Shown here: in pieces, positions 1-7,913 of the stretch
Numbering within the stretch: position 1 is the first letter of the stretch
How the letters are laid out: every line of letters starts with the position of its first letter
Made by a program: the position numbers and the translations under genes
Notes under the pieces: model-generated
Database searches by the model: none
What the model was told of the DNA's origin: nothing
What the model saw: the letters and a program-made list of their open reading frames with translations, nothing else
From: Fibrobacter succinogenes
GTDB taxonomy: Bacteria > Fibrobacterota > Fibrobacteria > Fibrobacterales > Fibrobacteraceae
Length of the DNA: 64,000 bases
Direction: 5' to 3'
Assembly (NCBI GenBank): GCA_902776765.1
Contig: CACYRP010000008.1
Location: 48,736-112,735, forward strand

Positions 1-384
1 GCCGAACTTTGCAATTTTGCTTCCGATTGCAGAGCCCGTCAGGCTAGAAATATCGTCCGGACGTTCCGTCAGCGTCACCGTGAGCGGGATGCGCTTTCCT
101 TCGCGGAAAATTTCAATAGCGACATGCGAACCGACTTTCGCATTTTTCACAACATTCTGGAGTTGCGCGACATTCACTAGGTCCTTCCCGTCAATGCCGA
201 TGACCAAGTCACCCGAGACAACGCCCGCGGCAAGGCAGCCCGATTCAGGATGCACGCCAGAAACACGGAGCGCTAGGTGATTTTCATAGAGATCTTTCTT
301 ATAAATAAGTCCAAGCCATGGTCCTGCAAAAGCAGAAACCGAGAGGAAAGAGAAAATACTAATTGCACGAACAATTTTAAACAT
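1..384 (-). CDS. PDZ-domain protein, N-terminal part (cut by window edge)
   Basis: The reading frame starts at ATG 382-384 and runs off the left edge after 128 codons. It opens with a signal peptide (MFKIVRAISIFSFLSVSAFA), so the protein is exported. Residues about 35-110 look like a PDZ domain: GVHPESGCLAAGVVSGD followed by LVIGIDGKDLVNVAQLQ, the usual 'downstream of a carboxylate loop' pattern, then a strand with VAIEIFREGKR. PDZ domains bind protein C-termini, and in exported bacterial proteins they often sit in proteases or protein-quality factors. No catalytic domain is visible because the C-terminal part lies outside the window. It is the last of three closely spaced minus-strand genes (9 bp after the barrel-like gene). 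Domain call fairly sure, role unknown. Confidence 0.75.
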   Translation of the reverse strand, partial: MFKIVRAISIFSFLSVSAFAGPWLGLIYKKDLYENHLALRVSGVHPESGCLAAGVVSGDLVIGIDGKDLVNVAQLQNVVKNAKVGSHVAIEIFREGKRIPLTVTLTERPDDISSLTGSAIGSKIAKFG

Positions 385-393
385 TAGATCCTC

Positions 394-954
394 CTAAAAC
401 AAATAAAAACCGATATTCAAAGCGGCTGTAAAATGGGCTTCGCGACCGAAAAAATCGTTCTCTTTGTGTTCGACAAGCGCACGTCCTACAATATAGCTGG
501 CATCAAGTTCTATACGGCACAAGAAACTCGCATTCTTGAAAAACGTGATGTCGCGACCGTACCCAAGGGTGATTCGAGGCGGGAAATAGCTTTTGTCGTA
601 ACGTTCAAATGAGATAAACGAAACGCCTAAGCGCAAAAAATCGTCTTCGCGCATGCCGCGGAAAAAGAACCGCCAATCGGCACCAATCTCAAAGTAATCG
701 CCCGAGAATAAGGCTACCGCGAACAAGTCCGCCGAATGGTGCCTATGAAAGCGATACTCGCCACTCAGTAAAATTCCCGGATGTATAGAACTCAGATAAT
801 AAACGAGTTCCAATTCACCACCAAAAGAAAACGAAGCAAGCGAATCCTTCGCAGGCGCCTCATCGTAGGACGGCTCGATAAAGTATCCAGCGAAAGACTG
901 GACACAGGCAAGCAAAATCGCTACGACAAATATTTTAGCGCTTCGAACCATCAT
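394..954 (-). CDS. Small exported barrel-like protein, unknown function
   Basis: About 186 residues with an N-terminal signal peptide (MMVRSAKIFVVAILLACVQSFAG). The mature part alternates hydrophobic and polar residues with many aromatic residues and ends in a run with terminal phenylalanine (NIGFYLF), typical of small outer-membrane beta-barrels inserted by BAM. Two adjacent ATGs (952-954 and 949-951) are possible starts and a TTG lies six bases upstream; I chose the first ATG. It begins 10 bp after the stop of the dihydroorotate dehydrogenase gene and ends 9 bp before the PDZ gene, so the three probably share a transcript. I do not recognise a family. Confidence 0.7.
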   Translation of the reverse strand: MMVRSAKIFVVAILLACVQSFAGYFIEPSYDEAPAKDSLASFSFGGELELVYYLSSIHPGILLSGEYRFHRHHSADLFAVALFSGDYFEIGADWRFFFRGMREDDFLRLGVSFISFERYDKSYFPPRITLGYGRDITFFKNASFLCRIELDASYIVGRALVEHKENDFFGREAHFTAALNIGFYLF

Positions 955-963
955 GAACAACCA

Positions 964-2139
964 CTAGCGTTTCGGATTCTTAGAATCGTAATCGGCAAGA
1001 GAGCTATAGCCGTCTTTCGAAAGAGCTTCTTGAAGTTCCTTGCGCATCGCATGTGCCGCCATCCAGCGGAAAGCCACCACAGAGTAGCACTGCACCGCAT
1101 CGACGCCAAGCTTGATGAGGTCGTAAATTTTATAGCCGTGGTCAATGCCACCGCAAGCCATCACGCTCATTTGCGGATAATGTTCACGGATAAACTTGAC
1201 ATTCTTGACCATGTTTTCGTAGAGCGGTCGGCCAGACATACCGCCGCAATCGCCATCGGCACGGAGCGGAGTCAGTTCGTTAAACTTGACGCGGACCGGG
1301 AGGTTTTCGATTTTCTTGGTCGGATACGTGTTGCCGATGACAACGCCGTTTACGCCAGCCTTCACGAGCGCATCCATGATTGTCGCCGTGTGCGCCTCGG
1401 CCATATCCGGGCTGAGTTTTGCATAAACTGCCTTGCGGTAGTTTTGCGCATCGCGATAATTCTTGATTTCAGAGAAAATCTTGTCGATGAAGGACATATC
1501 GAGATCGAGACGATTCTCCCCCGTATTCGGGCAGCTCACGTTGATTTCGATGTAATCGGCCACGCGGTAAGCGATGGAAAAACTTTCGATGATATCCTTG
1601 ATTTTTTCGTTTTCATCGGTCAGGCCCGGCGTTTCGGCAACGGAAATGCCCACGCACATGTGAGCCCTATGAGCGGCAGCAATCTGGGCATCTGTACGGC
1701 GAGTCACCGCTTCGACACCATCGTTATTGAGGCCCATGCTGTTGTGGATGGCACGGTCTTTTTCGATAAAACCGATACGCGGTCTGTGCGTGTTTCCCTC
1801 GCGCACATGGCGAGTCGCCGTCCCCACAGAAATTCCACCAAAGCCCATATTTGCAAAATCACAAATGCGCTTCGCCGTCTTATTTGCACCAGCCGCAAGC
1901 ACAATCGGAGCCCCGAAATGGAGCGGATTCGAGCCATCGGCAAACGTCACCACGCGATTCAGCGTCTTGCTCAAGTCCGGGCGACCTCCCATAAACGGTA
2001 TAATCGGGGCAAAGCGAGCCACATGCTTCAGGGAATCATGGCGAAATTCCGGATTATTGTGGAAAATTCGACGAATGAGAGCCAAAATGCGGTCACTGAC
2101 GCGCATATAATATTCGTGGTTGATGCAATTATCGTTCAT
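964..2139 (-). CDS. pyrD: Dihydroorotate dehydrogenase-like flavoprotein
   Basis: A 391-residue FMN barrel enzyme that oxidises dihydroorotate to orotate in pyrimidine synthesis. Recognisable parts are the N-terminal helices of class 2 enzymes (YYMRVSDRILALIRRIF, then HDSLKHVARF), PIVLAAGANKTA, the MGFGGISVGTAT strand, the active-site loop NVSCPNTGENRL, the KLSPDM strand, NTYPTKK, and the C-terminal phosphate-binding strand MACGGIDHG with a glycine-rich turn. Oddly, the catalytic-loop residue is Cys (SCPN), as in class 1 enzymes, whereas class 2 enzymes such as E. coli PyrD have Ser, so this is a mixed type. The start at MNDNCINHEYY is chosen because the region in front of it does not look conserved; an upstream ATG at 2164-2166 is possible. 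Divergent from the M20 peptidase gene. Confidence 0.85.
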   Translation of the reverse strand: MNDNCINHEYYMRVSDRILALIRRIFHNNPEFRHDSLKHVARFAPIIPFMGGRPDLSKTLNRVVTFADGSNPLHFGAPIVLAAGANKTAKRICDFANMGFGGISVGTATRHVREGNTHRPRIGFIEKDRAIHNSMGLNNDGVEAVTRRTDAQIAAAHRAHMCVGISVAETPGLTDENEKIKDIIESFSIAYRVADYIEINVSCPNTGENRLDLDMSFIDKIFSEIKNYRDAQNYRKAVYAKLSPDMAEAHTATIMDALVKAGVNGVVIGNTYPTKKIENLPVRVKFNELTPLRADGDCGGMSGRPLYENMVKNVKFIREHYPQMSVMACGGIDHGYKIYDLIKLGVDAVQCYSVVAFRWMAAHAMRKELQEALSKDGYSSLADYDSKNPKR

Positions 2140-2257
2140 ATTCTGTAAGATAGAAAAATCCGCCATCAAAGACACACACGCAAGGCAGATAGAACGAATA
2201 AAGGACCTATTGCAGAGCTTTGAAAAAAATTATAATTCTACAAAAAGAGAGAAAATC

Positions 2258-3643
2258 ATGCAAAATCAAATCAAGAAAAACATTCACGAAAACATGCCTC
2301 GCTATATCGACATGCTTTCAAGCTTGGTAGCCATTCCATCCATCAGTTTTGACAATTTTGACCAGAAACACGTTTTGGACTCCGCAAACGCCGTCAAGGC
2401 CATGTTCGAAAAAGCAGGACTCACGAACATCCAGTTTTTGCTTCCGCCTAGCGGGCGACCGAGCGTTTACGCCGAAAGCCTCACGAGCCCAGACAAGCCC
2501 ACAGTTCTTTTGTACGCCCATCACGACGTGCAGCCGCCCATGAGGGAAGCGCTTTGGAACACGCCGCCGTTTACAGCAACGCTTAAAGGCGACCGTCTCT
2601 TCGGCCGTGGAACCGCTGACGACAAGGCGGGAATCATCACGCATCTTGCGGCGCTTGAACAAGTCCGTAGAAAACTCAAAGGCAATGGTCCGAACCTCAA
2701 GTTCATCATCGAGGGCGAAGAAGAATCCGGAAGCGCAGGCTTCGAAAAGATCCTTACGGAACACGCAGAACTTTTAAAGTGCGACGCCGTCATTGTCGCT
2801 GACCTCGGGAATTTTGCGAAGAACACGCCTTCCATCACGACAACGCTCCGCGGCATGAGCGCCATCAACGTCACGCTCCGCGCCACAAAGGCACCGCTCC
2901 ATTCCGGCTCTTGGTCCGGCCCAATTCCAGACCCAGCCCAGGCACTTTGCCGCATGATTGCAAGCCTGACGGACAAGGACGGCAAGATTCTTATTCCGCA
3001 TTACGAAGACGATGTTATTCCGCCGACCAAGGAAGAGCTAGAATCTTACAAGTCTCTCGGCATGACCGAAAAGATTTTCCGCAATGACGGAGGCGTTTTG
3101 GATCAAGTCGACTTAAACGTTCCTGAAGATGAAATTCTGATTTCGCTGTGGCGCCGCCCGAGCATTATTGTGAGCACCATCGAATCGGGTTCCCGCGCAA
3201 ACGCAGGGAACGTGCTGCAAGACTGCGCCTACGCACGCATCGGCATCCGCCTTGCGCCCGGCATGGACGCCGTGAAATGCACCGATATGCTCGCCGACTT
3301 CCTCAAAGCGCAAGTTCCAAACCACTTGGAAATCACGATTGACAAGGAAGATGGCGCCAATCCGTTCGTCACCGACACGACACACCCGTTCTTCCAAAAA
3401 ATGAGCGATGCCATGACGGATGCCTACAACTCCCCCACCAAATTTATTGGCTGTGGCGCAAGCATCCCCGGCGCAGAACTGTTCCGCAATACATTCGGGA
3501 ACATTCCCATTTTGCTCACCGGCCTCGAAGACCCGGAATGCAACGCCCATGGCGAAAACGAAAGCCTTTACCTGCCCGATTTCGAAAGCGGAATCATCGC
3601 GGAATCATTGTTCTTTGCAAGCATTTCTAGCATTAGCGATTAA
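2258..3643 (+). CDS. M20-family metallopeptidase (dipeptidase-like)
   Basis: A 461-residue di-zinc peptidase of the M20/M28 clan, probably cytoplasmic because no signal peptide is present. The metal site is visible: H88 and D90 in AHHDVQPP, the bridging Asp in GRGTADDKAG, the Glu pair in IEGEEESGSAG, and the last His in NAHGENESL near residue 430. The central lid domain runs from about residue 195 to 330. The length matches dipeptidase-type members that take dipeptides or small peptides. ATG at 2258 is preceded by a purine-rich AAAAGAGAGAAAATC, which decides the start; the longer upstream reading has no such site. A hairpin repeat follows the stop by 3 bases. Exact substrate not determinable. 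Confidence 0.88.
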   Translation: MQNQIKKNIHENMPRYIDMLSSLVAIPSISFDNFDQKHVLDSANAVKAMFEKAGLTNIQFLLPPSGRPSVYAESLTSPDKPTVLLYAHHDVQPPMREALWNTPPFTATLKGDRLFGRGTADDKAGIITHLAALEQVRRKLKGNGPNLKFIIEGEEESGSAGFEKILTEHAELLKCDAVIVADLGNFAKNTPSITTTLRGMSAINVTLRATKAPLHSGSWSGPIPDPAQALCRMIASLTDKDGKILIPHYEDDVIPPTKEELESYKSLGMTEKIFRNDGGVLDQVDLNVPEDEILISLWRRPSIIVSTIESGSRANAGNVLQDCAYARIGIRLAPGMDAVKCTDMLADFLKAQVPNHLEITIDKEDGANPFVTDTTHPFFQKMSDAMTDAYNSPTKFIGCGASIPGAELFRNTFGNIPILLTGLEDPECNAHGENESLYLPDFESGIIAESLFFASISSISD

Positions 3644-3646
3644 AAA

Positions 3647-3673
3647 GATTCCGGCTCAAAGGCCGGAATGACG
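3647..3673. repeat. Hairpin repeat, ATTCC..GGAATGACG type, copy 1
   Basis: GATTCCGGC and GCCGGAAT pair around a short loop, followed by GACG. Similar hairpins with different stems but the same ATTCC start and AATGAC end recur at 7773, 30527 and 41312. It lies 3 bases after the M20 stop codon. There is no T-run, so it is classed as a repeat rather than an intrinsic terminator, although it could help end or protect the transcript. Confidence 0.7.
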
Positions 3674-3725
3674 TTAAAGAACCATGTAATATTTTTTAAC
3701 AGCTATTTCTACAGAGGGTGTAAAT

Positions 3726-4415
3726 ATGAAACGTTTGAAACTAGTGGTTCTGACAGGCGCAGGCATCAGCGCGGAATCTGGCCTCCGCACGTTCCGCGGA
3801 AACGACGGCATGTGGGAACACGAAAACATCGAGGACGTCTGCACGCCGGAAGCCCTCCGCCGTGACCCGAAGCGCGTCAAGGACTTTTACAACTTCTTGC
3901 GAAAGGGACTCCCCGAGCATGCCCCGAACGCGGCGCACATCGCGCTTGCCAAGCTCGAAGAGCGCCTCGGCGACCAATTCCTGCTCGTGACGCAAAACGT
4001 CGACGACCTCCACGAACGTGGAGGCAGCAAGCGCGTGTTGCACATGCATGGCGACTTGATGAAACTCCGCTGCACAAAGCATGAACACGAATTCGATTTC
4101 ACGGGCGAAGAAACGATGGACACCAAGTGCCCCATTTGCGGAAGCCCCGTGCGTCCGGACATCGTGTTCTTTGGAGAAACGCCGTTGTACATGGACGAAA
4201 TCCAGAATGCGCTCATGAACTGCGATGAATTTGTCTACATCGGCACAAGTAGCGTCGTGTATCCGGCAGCTGGATTCAAAAGTTTTGCCCACTCCTACGG
4301 CGCAAAGGTCACTTGCCTCAATCTTGAAGCGCCTTACGGCGACCCGTACACGGACGTCGTCATTCAAGGGAAAGCAACAGAAATCGTTCCCAAGTGGTGC
4401 GAAGAATTCAAGTGA
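3726..4415 (+). CDS. cobB: NAD-dependent protein deacylase (sirtuin)
   Basis: A 229-residue Sir2 enzyme that removes acyl groups from lysines using NAD, giving nicotinamide and O-acyl-ADP-ribose. Visible motifs are the NAD loop GAGISAESGLRTFRG (residues about 10-24), TQNVDDLHERGG, the catalytic HMHG, a zinc site with one Cys before HEHEF and the pair CPICG, then RPDIVFFGE and the GTSS strand. Sirtuins that remove succinyl groups have a Tyr-x-x-Arg pair; E. coli CobB reads FYNARR, while this protein reads FYNFLRK, so the arginine sits one position later. That may mean a preference for acetyl or longer neutral acyl groups, an inference. ATG 3726 is preceded by AGAGGGTG at good spacing. It converges on the major-domain gene at 4514, with a shared terminator between. 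Confidence 0.92.
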   Translation: MKRLKLVVLTGAGISAESGLRTFRGNDGMWEHENIEDVCTPEALRRDPKRVKDFYNFLRKGLPEHAPNAAHIALAKLEERLGDQFLLVTQNVDDLHERGGSKRVLHMHGDLMKLRCTKHEHEFDFTGEETMDTKCPICGSPVRPDIVFFGETPLYMDEIQNALMNCDEFVYIGTSSVVYPAAGFKSFAHSYGAKVTCLNLEAPYGDPYTDVVIQGKATEIVPKWCEEFK

Positions 4416-4417
4416 TT

Positions 4418-4459
4418 AGTAGACAGTAGGAAGTAGGCGGTAGGAAGCGGCTAGAATCT
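4418..4459. repeat. Degenerate 7-bp tandem array (AGTAGGA type)
   Basis: Six successive heptads read AGTAGAC, AGTAGGA, AGTAGGC, GGTAGGA, AGCGGCT, AGAATCT. The array begins two bases after the cobB stop codon. The same heptad type occurs at 18772 and, within a gene, at 40633. Confidence 0.75.
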
Positions 4460-4470
4460 AAAAGGTGCCA

Positions 4471-4516
4471 TGAAAATTGCGCGGGTCAGTTCACATCACC
4501 GCCCGCGCATTTTTCA
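4471..4516. terminator. Bidirectional intrinsic terminator
   Basis: TGAAAATTGCGCGGG at 4471-4485 pairs with CCCGCGCATTTTTCA at 4502-4516. The GC-rich stem is flanked by T-runs on both strands. It sits between converging genes (cobB on plus, major-domain gene on minus) and overlaps the last codons of the latter. Confidence 0.85.
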
Positions 4517-5455
4517 TTTCTTTTCCGGTACTTTGGTTTCCGCAGTATCGTCCTTAATCAAACGCACATAAGATTGCGAATGCGTGCTGAACGTTACGCG
4601 CCCAGGGAAAATTTCAAAGCAGAATTTATCTTCAGCCGTCCAAAAATGGCTAAAGTAATTATTGCTGATTCCCGTATTGCTTTTCACTGGAGTCGCTTCA
4701 AAACCTAAATTATCGGTCGGAGTCACGCTGCACTTTTCCCAGCCCTTGCGGGACATGAGCACGCTCGACGGATCACCACAGCCCAAGCTCGCCGCGGTTT
4801 GCGTCAAGATTTCAAAATCCTTTTTCTTGGGAACGCGCCAGCCTCTTACGGCGCAGTACTTATTAACAGCATTCCATTCATAAATGCCATCTCCGGTATA
4901 ACCCACGCACTTGTATTTCAGAGGTTCCTTCATCCAAACTTGATTGCCAATCCTCACGGTCTTATAGACCTGACCATCACGCGGATCGACAAATTGCGAT
5001 TCATAAAGATTTGGAGAAAGCGAGAATCTTTTTTGCCAAATGTATTCCTGCAAAATATCGAGCATTTGTGCGCAAGGTTCAAAAGACAAGCCTAAATCAA
5101 CGCAAAGTCGTCTTTGGCAAGCTTCCAACACTTCCTGCTGTTCACCATCCGAAAATGTCTTGACCTCGTACATGCTTGACGGAATCCGCTTTAGAACGAG
5201 CAAAAACAAACGGTCCTTGGCATCAGCAAATTCAGGAGCGTTCAAATCACGCAATTCTTTTTCCAAAGTCGATTCGTTTGCAAAAATGGATTCCCCAACT
5301 TTTTGCACAAGAGCATCACACAAAGTTTTGACATCTTTTTGCGCCACCTTGACTGCTGGGCGAACCAATTTAGCCCCGCAGAACGGGCAATTTTCCATTT
5401 TATCGATTAAAGCATCAAAGTCCTTTAGATTCTTATGACACTCTTTACAGAACAT
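4514..5455 (-). CDS. Zinc-ribbon protein with Fibrobacter major paralogous domain
   Basis: A 313-residue protein without a signal peptide. The N-terminus is a zinc ribbon (CKECHKNL then CPFCGAKL, residues 3-28). Residues about 45-150 are a helical, charged region. From about residue 155 comes the domain known as the Fibrobacter succinogenes major paralogous domain (TIGR02145 in memory): DPRDGQVYKTVRIGNQVWMK, then YEWNAVNKYCAVRGWRVPKKKDFE, a fold related to formylglycine-generating and lectin-like domains. Most family members are exported, so an apparently cytoplasmic zinc-ribbon version is unusual. GGGGAAAACGCT in front of ATG 5455 supports the start. Function unknown; the domain may bind a ligand or partner. 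The family is a strong taxonomic marker. Confidence 0.85.
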   Translation of the reverse strand: MFCKECHKNLKDFDALIDKMENCPFCGAKLVRPAVKVAQKDVKTLCDALVQKVGESIFANESTLEKELRDLNAPEFADAKDRLFLLVLKRIPSSMYEVKTFSDGEQQEVLEACQRRLCVDLGLSFEPCAQMLDILQEYIWQKRFSLSPNLYESQFVDPRDGQVYKTVRIGNQVWMKEPLKYKCVGYTGDGIYEWNAVNKYCAVRGWRVPKKKDFEILTQTAASLGCGDPSSVLMSRKGWEKCSVTPTDNLGFEATPVKSNTGISNNYFSHFWTAEDKFCFEIFPGRVTFSTHSQSYVRLIKDDTAETKVPEKK

Positions 5456-5528
5456 AGCGTTTTCCCCGAAAAGATTCTCGTATTTTCAATCTTAATATTA
5501 AAAAACAAGAATGAAAGGGATGTAAAAC

Positions 5529-6605
5529 TTATGCAAAAAACGATTGCAAAAAGCAATAGGCGAAATGGTTCGCTTCGACCATTTTCGGCGGGAGTTCGGT
5601 GGAAAGGCATTTTTCGCGAACACCGGCAGACGCTTGGGCACATTTGCAGCAGCGGTCGGCAAAGCGGCAGCCCTTCGCAAAATCCTTCGGGTGCGGCACG
5701 GAGCCCGGAATAGAAACAAGCGTGCGCAAATCGCTATGGCTTTCGGGAATAGCCGCCAGCAGTCCTTGCGTGTAAGGGTGCATCGGGTGGTTAATGACTT
5801 CGCGAACGGGACCTTCTTCGACGATTCGACCGGCGTACATCACAGCAACGCGGTGGGCGTACTGCGAAACGATACCCATGTTGTGCGTAATGAGGAGAAC
5901 GGCGGTTCCCGTCTTTTCAGCCATTTCCTTGAGCACGGCAAGCACTTGAGCCTGCACGGTCACGTCCAATGCGGTGGTCGGTTCGTCAGCGATGATCAAC
6001 TTTGGCTTTGGCAAAAGAGCCATCACGATGCACACGCGCTGGAGCATACCGCCCGAAAGTTCGTGCGGGTAAGAGTTCAGAACGCGGTCAGGATCGGTAA
6101 AGCCCGCCAAGCGGAGTTGTTCGCGAATGAGGTTGAGCAGGTCCGCAGAGGACGCGCTATTCGAGACAGCGCCGAATTTGAAAACTTCAAGCAACTGTTT
6201 TTTGATGGTGACAACGGGGTTCAAGGCTTGCATCGGTTCCTGGAAGATGCAGGCGATTTCGGAACCGCGAACGTTTTGAAGTTCGTTGAGCGAGAGTTTT
6301 ACGAGGTCGCAGGCTTCGCGAGAGTCGCGAGAGTCGACATCATCACAAGATGCGCCGGCATTGAACAAAATCGAGCCATTCACAATTTTAGCGCTAGGCC
6401 AGGGCAGCAAACGCAAGATACTCATGGCAGTCACGCTCTTTCCGCAACCAGACTCGCCCACCAGTGCAAAAAATTCACCGGGAAAAATGTCGAACGAAAC
6501 GCGGTCCGTCACTTGCAACGGCTGCTTGCCGTCACGCGGGTTACCGTTCTTGTCAAACCCAAACGCCACCGAAACATCTTTTACGCTTAAAACTGCATTG
6601 CTCAT
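5529..6605 (-). CDS. Oligopeptide-type ABC transporter ATP-binding protein
   Basis: A 358-residue ATPase of the OppD/DppD group, which powers uptake of peptides through an inner-membrane channel. It shows Walker A GESGCGKS (about residue 53), Q-loop CIFQEPMQALNP, signature LSGGMLQRV, Walker B LIIADEPTTALD and the H-loop LLITHN. The C-terminal oligopeptide-transporter extension is present (HPYTQGLLAAIPE, GCRFADRC with its cysteines). It follows a YejE-like permease on the same strand with a 50-bp gap. In Yej systems the ATPase is usually a double-length YejF; here only a single OppD-length ATPase is present, and neither a second ATPase nor a binding protein is nearby, so the missing subunits must be elsewhere. 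Confidence 0.88.
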   Translation of the reverse strand: MSNAVLSVKDVSVAFGFDKNGNPRDGKQPLQVTDRVSFDIFPGEFFALVGESGCGKSVTAMSILRLLPWPSAKIVNGSILFNAGASCDDVDSRDSREACDLVKLSLNELQNVRGSEIACIFQEPMQALNPVVTIKKQLLEVFKFGAVSNSASSADLLNLIREQLRLAGFTDPDRVLNSYPHELSGGMLQRVCIVMALLPKPKLIIADEPTTALDVTVQAQVLAVLKEMAEKTGTAVLLITHNMGIVSQYAHRVAVMYAGRIVEEGPVREVINHPMHPYTQGLLAAIPESHSDLRTLVSIPGSVPHPKDFAKGCRFADRCCKCAQASAGVREKCLSTELPPKMVEANHFAYCFLQSFFA

Positions 6606-6655
6606 ATTCTAAACTCTCATTACACATCCATCACATCCTAACCACCAACCACTTC

Positions 6656-7735
6656 CTACACATATCTATCCCCCGACTTCGGGTCCATGGCATCCCTCAC
6701 GCCTTCGCCAACAAATGTCGTGAGCAAAAGCGTTACGAAGAGCGCAGCGACCGTACTCACGGAAATCCACGGGGCGTAGAGGTTGTTAAGCCCCTGGCTC
6801 ATGAGTTCACCCCAGCTTGGCGTGGGCGGCTGGAGTCCAAAGCCCAAAAAGTCCAGCGACGTGAGGCTTCCGATTCCACCGATAAGCGTAAACGGGAAAA
6901 GCGTCACCACGGGCGTCATCGCGTTCGGCAAAATTTCCTTGAAGAAAATATGGCGATGCCCAAGGCCAAGCACCTTCGCCGACATCACATACGTCATGCT
7001 GCGGAGCTTCAGGAATTCAGCGCGCATGTAGTAGCTGAGCGAAAGCCAGTTGAACGCCGCCATAATCAAAATCAAAAGCCAGAAGCTGCGGCCGTAAATA
7101 CTGCCAATGAGAATCACCACGTAAAGCATCGGGAGCGATGACCAGATTTCAATCATACGCTGCATGCCCGTGTCCCAGAACTTTCCGAGATAGCCCTGGA
7201 TACCGCCAATGACAATCCCGAGGAACGTTCCAAGCACGGTCAAAAGCAAGCTAAAGCTAATGCAAATGCGGAATCCGTGAATCAAGCGCGAAAGAACATC
7301 TCGCCCATTGCTGTCCGTACCAAGCCAGTGCTTTGCGCTCGGCGCAAAGGGAGGGGTTCCCTCCTCGCTCAGATCCGCCTTCAGCGGATCGTGCGGCACT
7401 GGCGGCATGAGCGTCCACATCTCGGGGCAACCGCCAGCACGCGGGAATCCGTCTTCTTCATCCTGCTTGCACTCGGTGACATCCGCAAAGAGCTTCGCGT
7501 AATCCTGTTCCGTCTTGTATTCGCCACCAAAGTCCGCTTCGCTGTAACGCGCAAACGCCGGGAAATAGCTTTTGCCGTTGTAACGCAAATAGAACGGTTC
7601 GTCATTCACCGTCCACGGACTCGTGAGCGAAAGCAAGTAAGCCACCACCAAAATCACAAGCGACCAAAAGGCGCGCTTGTTCTTGCGGAAGCGCTTCAGG
7701 CGATTCAAAGTTTCTGTCGAAAGTCTAAGTTTCAT
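6656..7735 (-). CDS. Peptide ABC transporter permease, YejE-like
   Basis: A 359-residue inner-membrane permease. An N-terminal transmembrane segment (residues about 20-38) is followed by a large outside loop with NDEPFYLRYNGKSYFPAF and SEADFGGEYKTEQDY, features I associate with YejE rather than DppC. Then come LGTDSNGRDVLSRLIHG, the start of the conserved permease domain, about five more helices, and the EAA-type loop (KVLGLGHRHIFFKEILPNAM) that contacts the ATPase. YejABEF takes up peptides such as microcin C and, in Agrobacterium, cell-wall muropeptides. The gene precedes an OppD-type ATPase and follows a NamZ-type muramidase gene, which fits cell-wall fragment uptake (inference). No YejB partner is adjacent. 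Confidence 0.85.
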   Translation of the reverse strand: MKLRLSTETLNRLKRFRKNKRAFWSLVILVVAYLLSLTSPWTVNDEPFYLRYNGKSYFPAFARYSEADFGGEYKTEQDYAKLFADVTECKQDEEDGFPRAGGCPEMWTLMPPVPHDPLKADLSEEGTPPFAPSAKHWLGTDSNGRDVLSRLIHGFRICISFSLLLTVLGTFLGIVIGGIQGYLGKFWDTGMQRMIEIWSSLPMLYVVILIGSIYGRSFWLLILIMAAFNWLSLSYYMRAEFLKLRSMTYVMSAKVLGLGHRHIFFKEILPNAMTPVVTLFPFTLIGGIGSLTSLDFLGFGLQPPTPSWGELMSQGLNNLYAPWISVSTVAALFVTLLLTTFVGEGVRDAMDPKSGDRYV

Positions 7736-7737
7736 TT

Positions 7738-7898
7738 TGGCATTATTTTTGCAATTCTATACCGTGTAAGGAGATTCCCGATCGAGTCGGGAATGACAAA
7801 AAAAGGTTCGGCGCACTTCGGCAAGCTCAGTGACCTTGCCGGGGCGATTGCTCTAAAGTGACAAAAGCGGCGCATTTCTAATGGCATTATTTTTGCAA
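7738..7898. repeat. 127-bp insert flanked by 17-bp direct repeats, with hairpin repeat
   Basis: TGGCATTATTTTTGCAA occurs at 7738-7754 and again, identical, at 7882-7898. Between the two copies lies a hairpin of the ATTCC..GGAATGACA type (7773-7798; CCCGA pairs with TCGGG), and a second segment CTTCGGCAAGCTCAG with CTTGCCGG. The arrangement looks like a small element inserted with duplication of its target, or a local duplication. It separates the NamZ-like gene from the YejE-like gene. Confidence 0.6.
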
Positions 7899-7913
7899 CA
7901 ATTCCAACAACCA

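Noticed and set aside
781..2148. Long plus-strand open frame (455 codons) across the barrel and dihydroorotate dehydrogenase region
   Set aside because: It is antisense to clear genes and its product has no recognisable motif; the minus strand carries the DHODH motifs.
3647..3673. Hairpin after the M20 gene as an intrinsic terminator
   Set aside because: There is no T-run after the stem, and the same hairpin type occurs inside coding genes, so it is better classed as a dispersed repeat.
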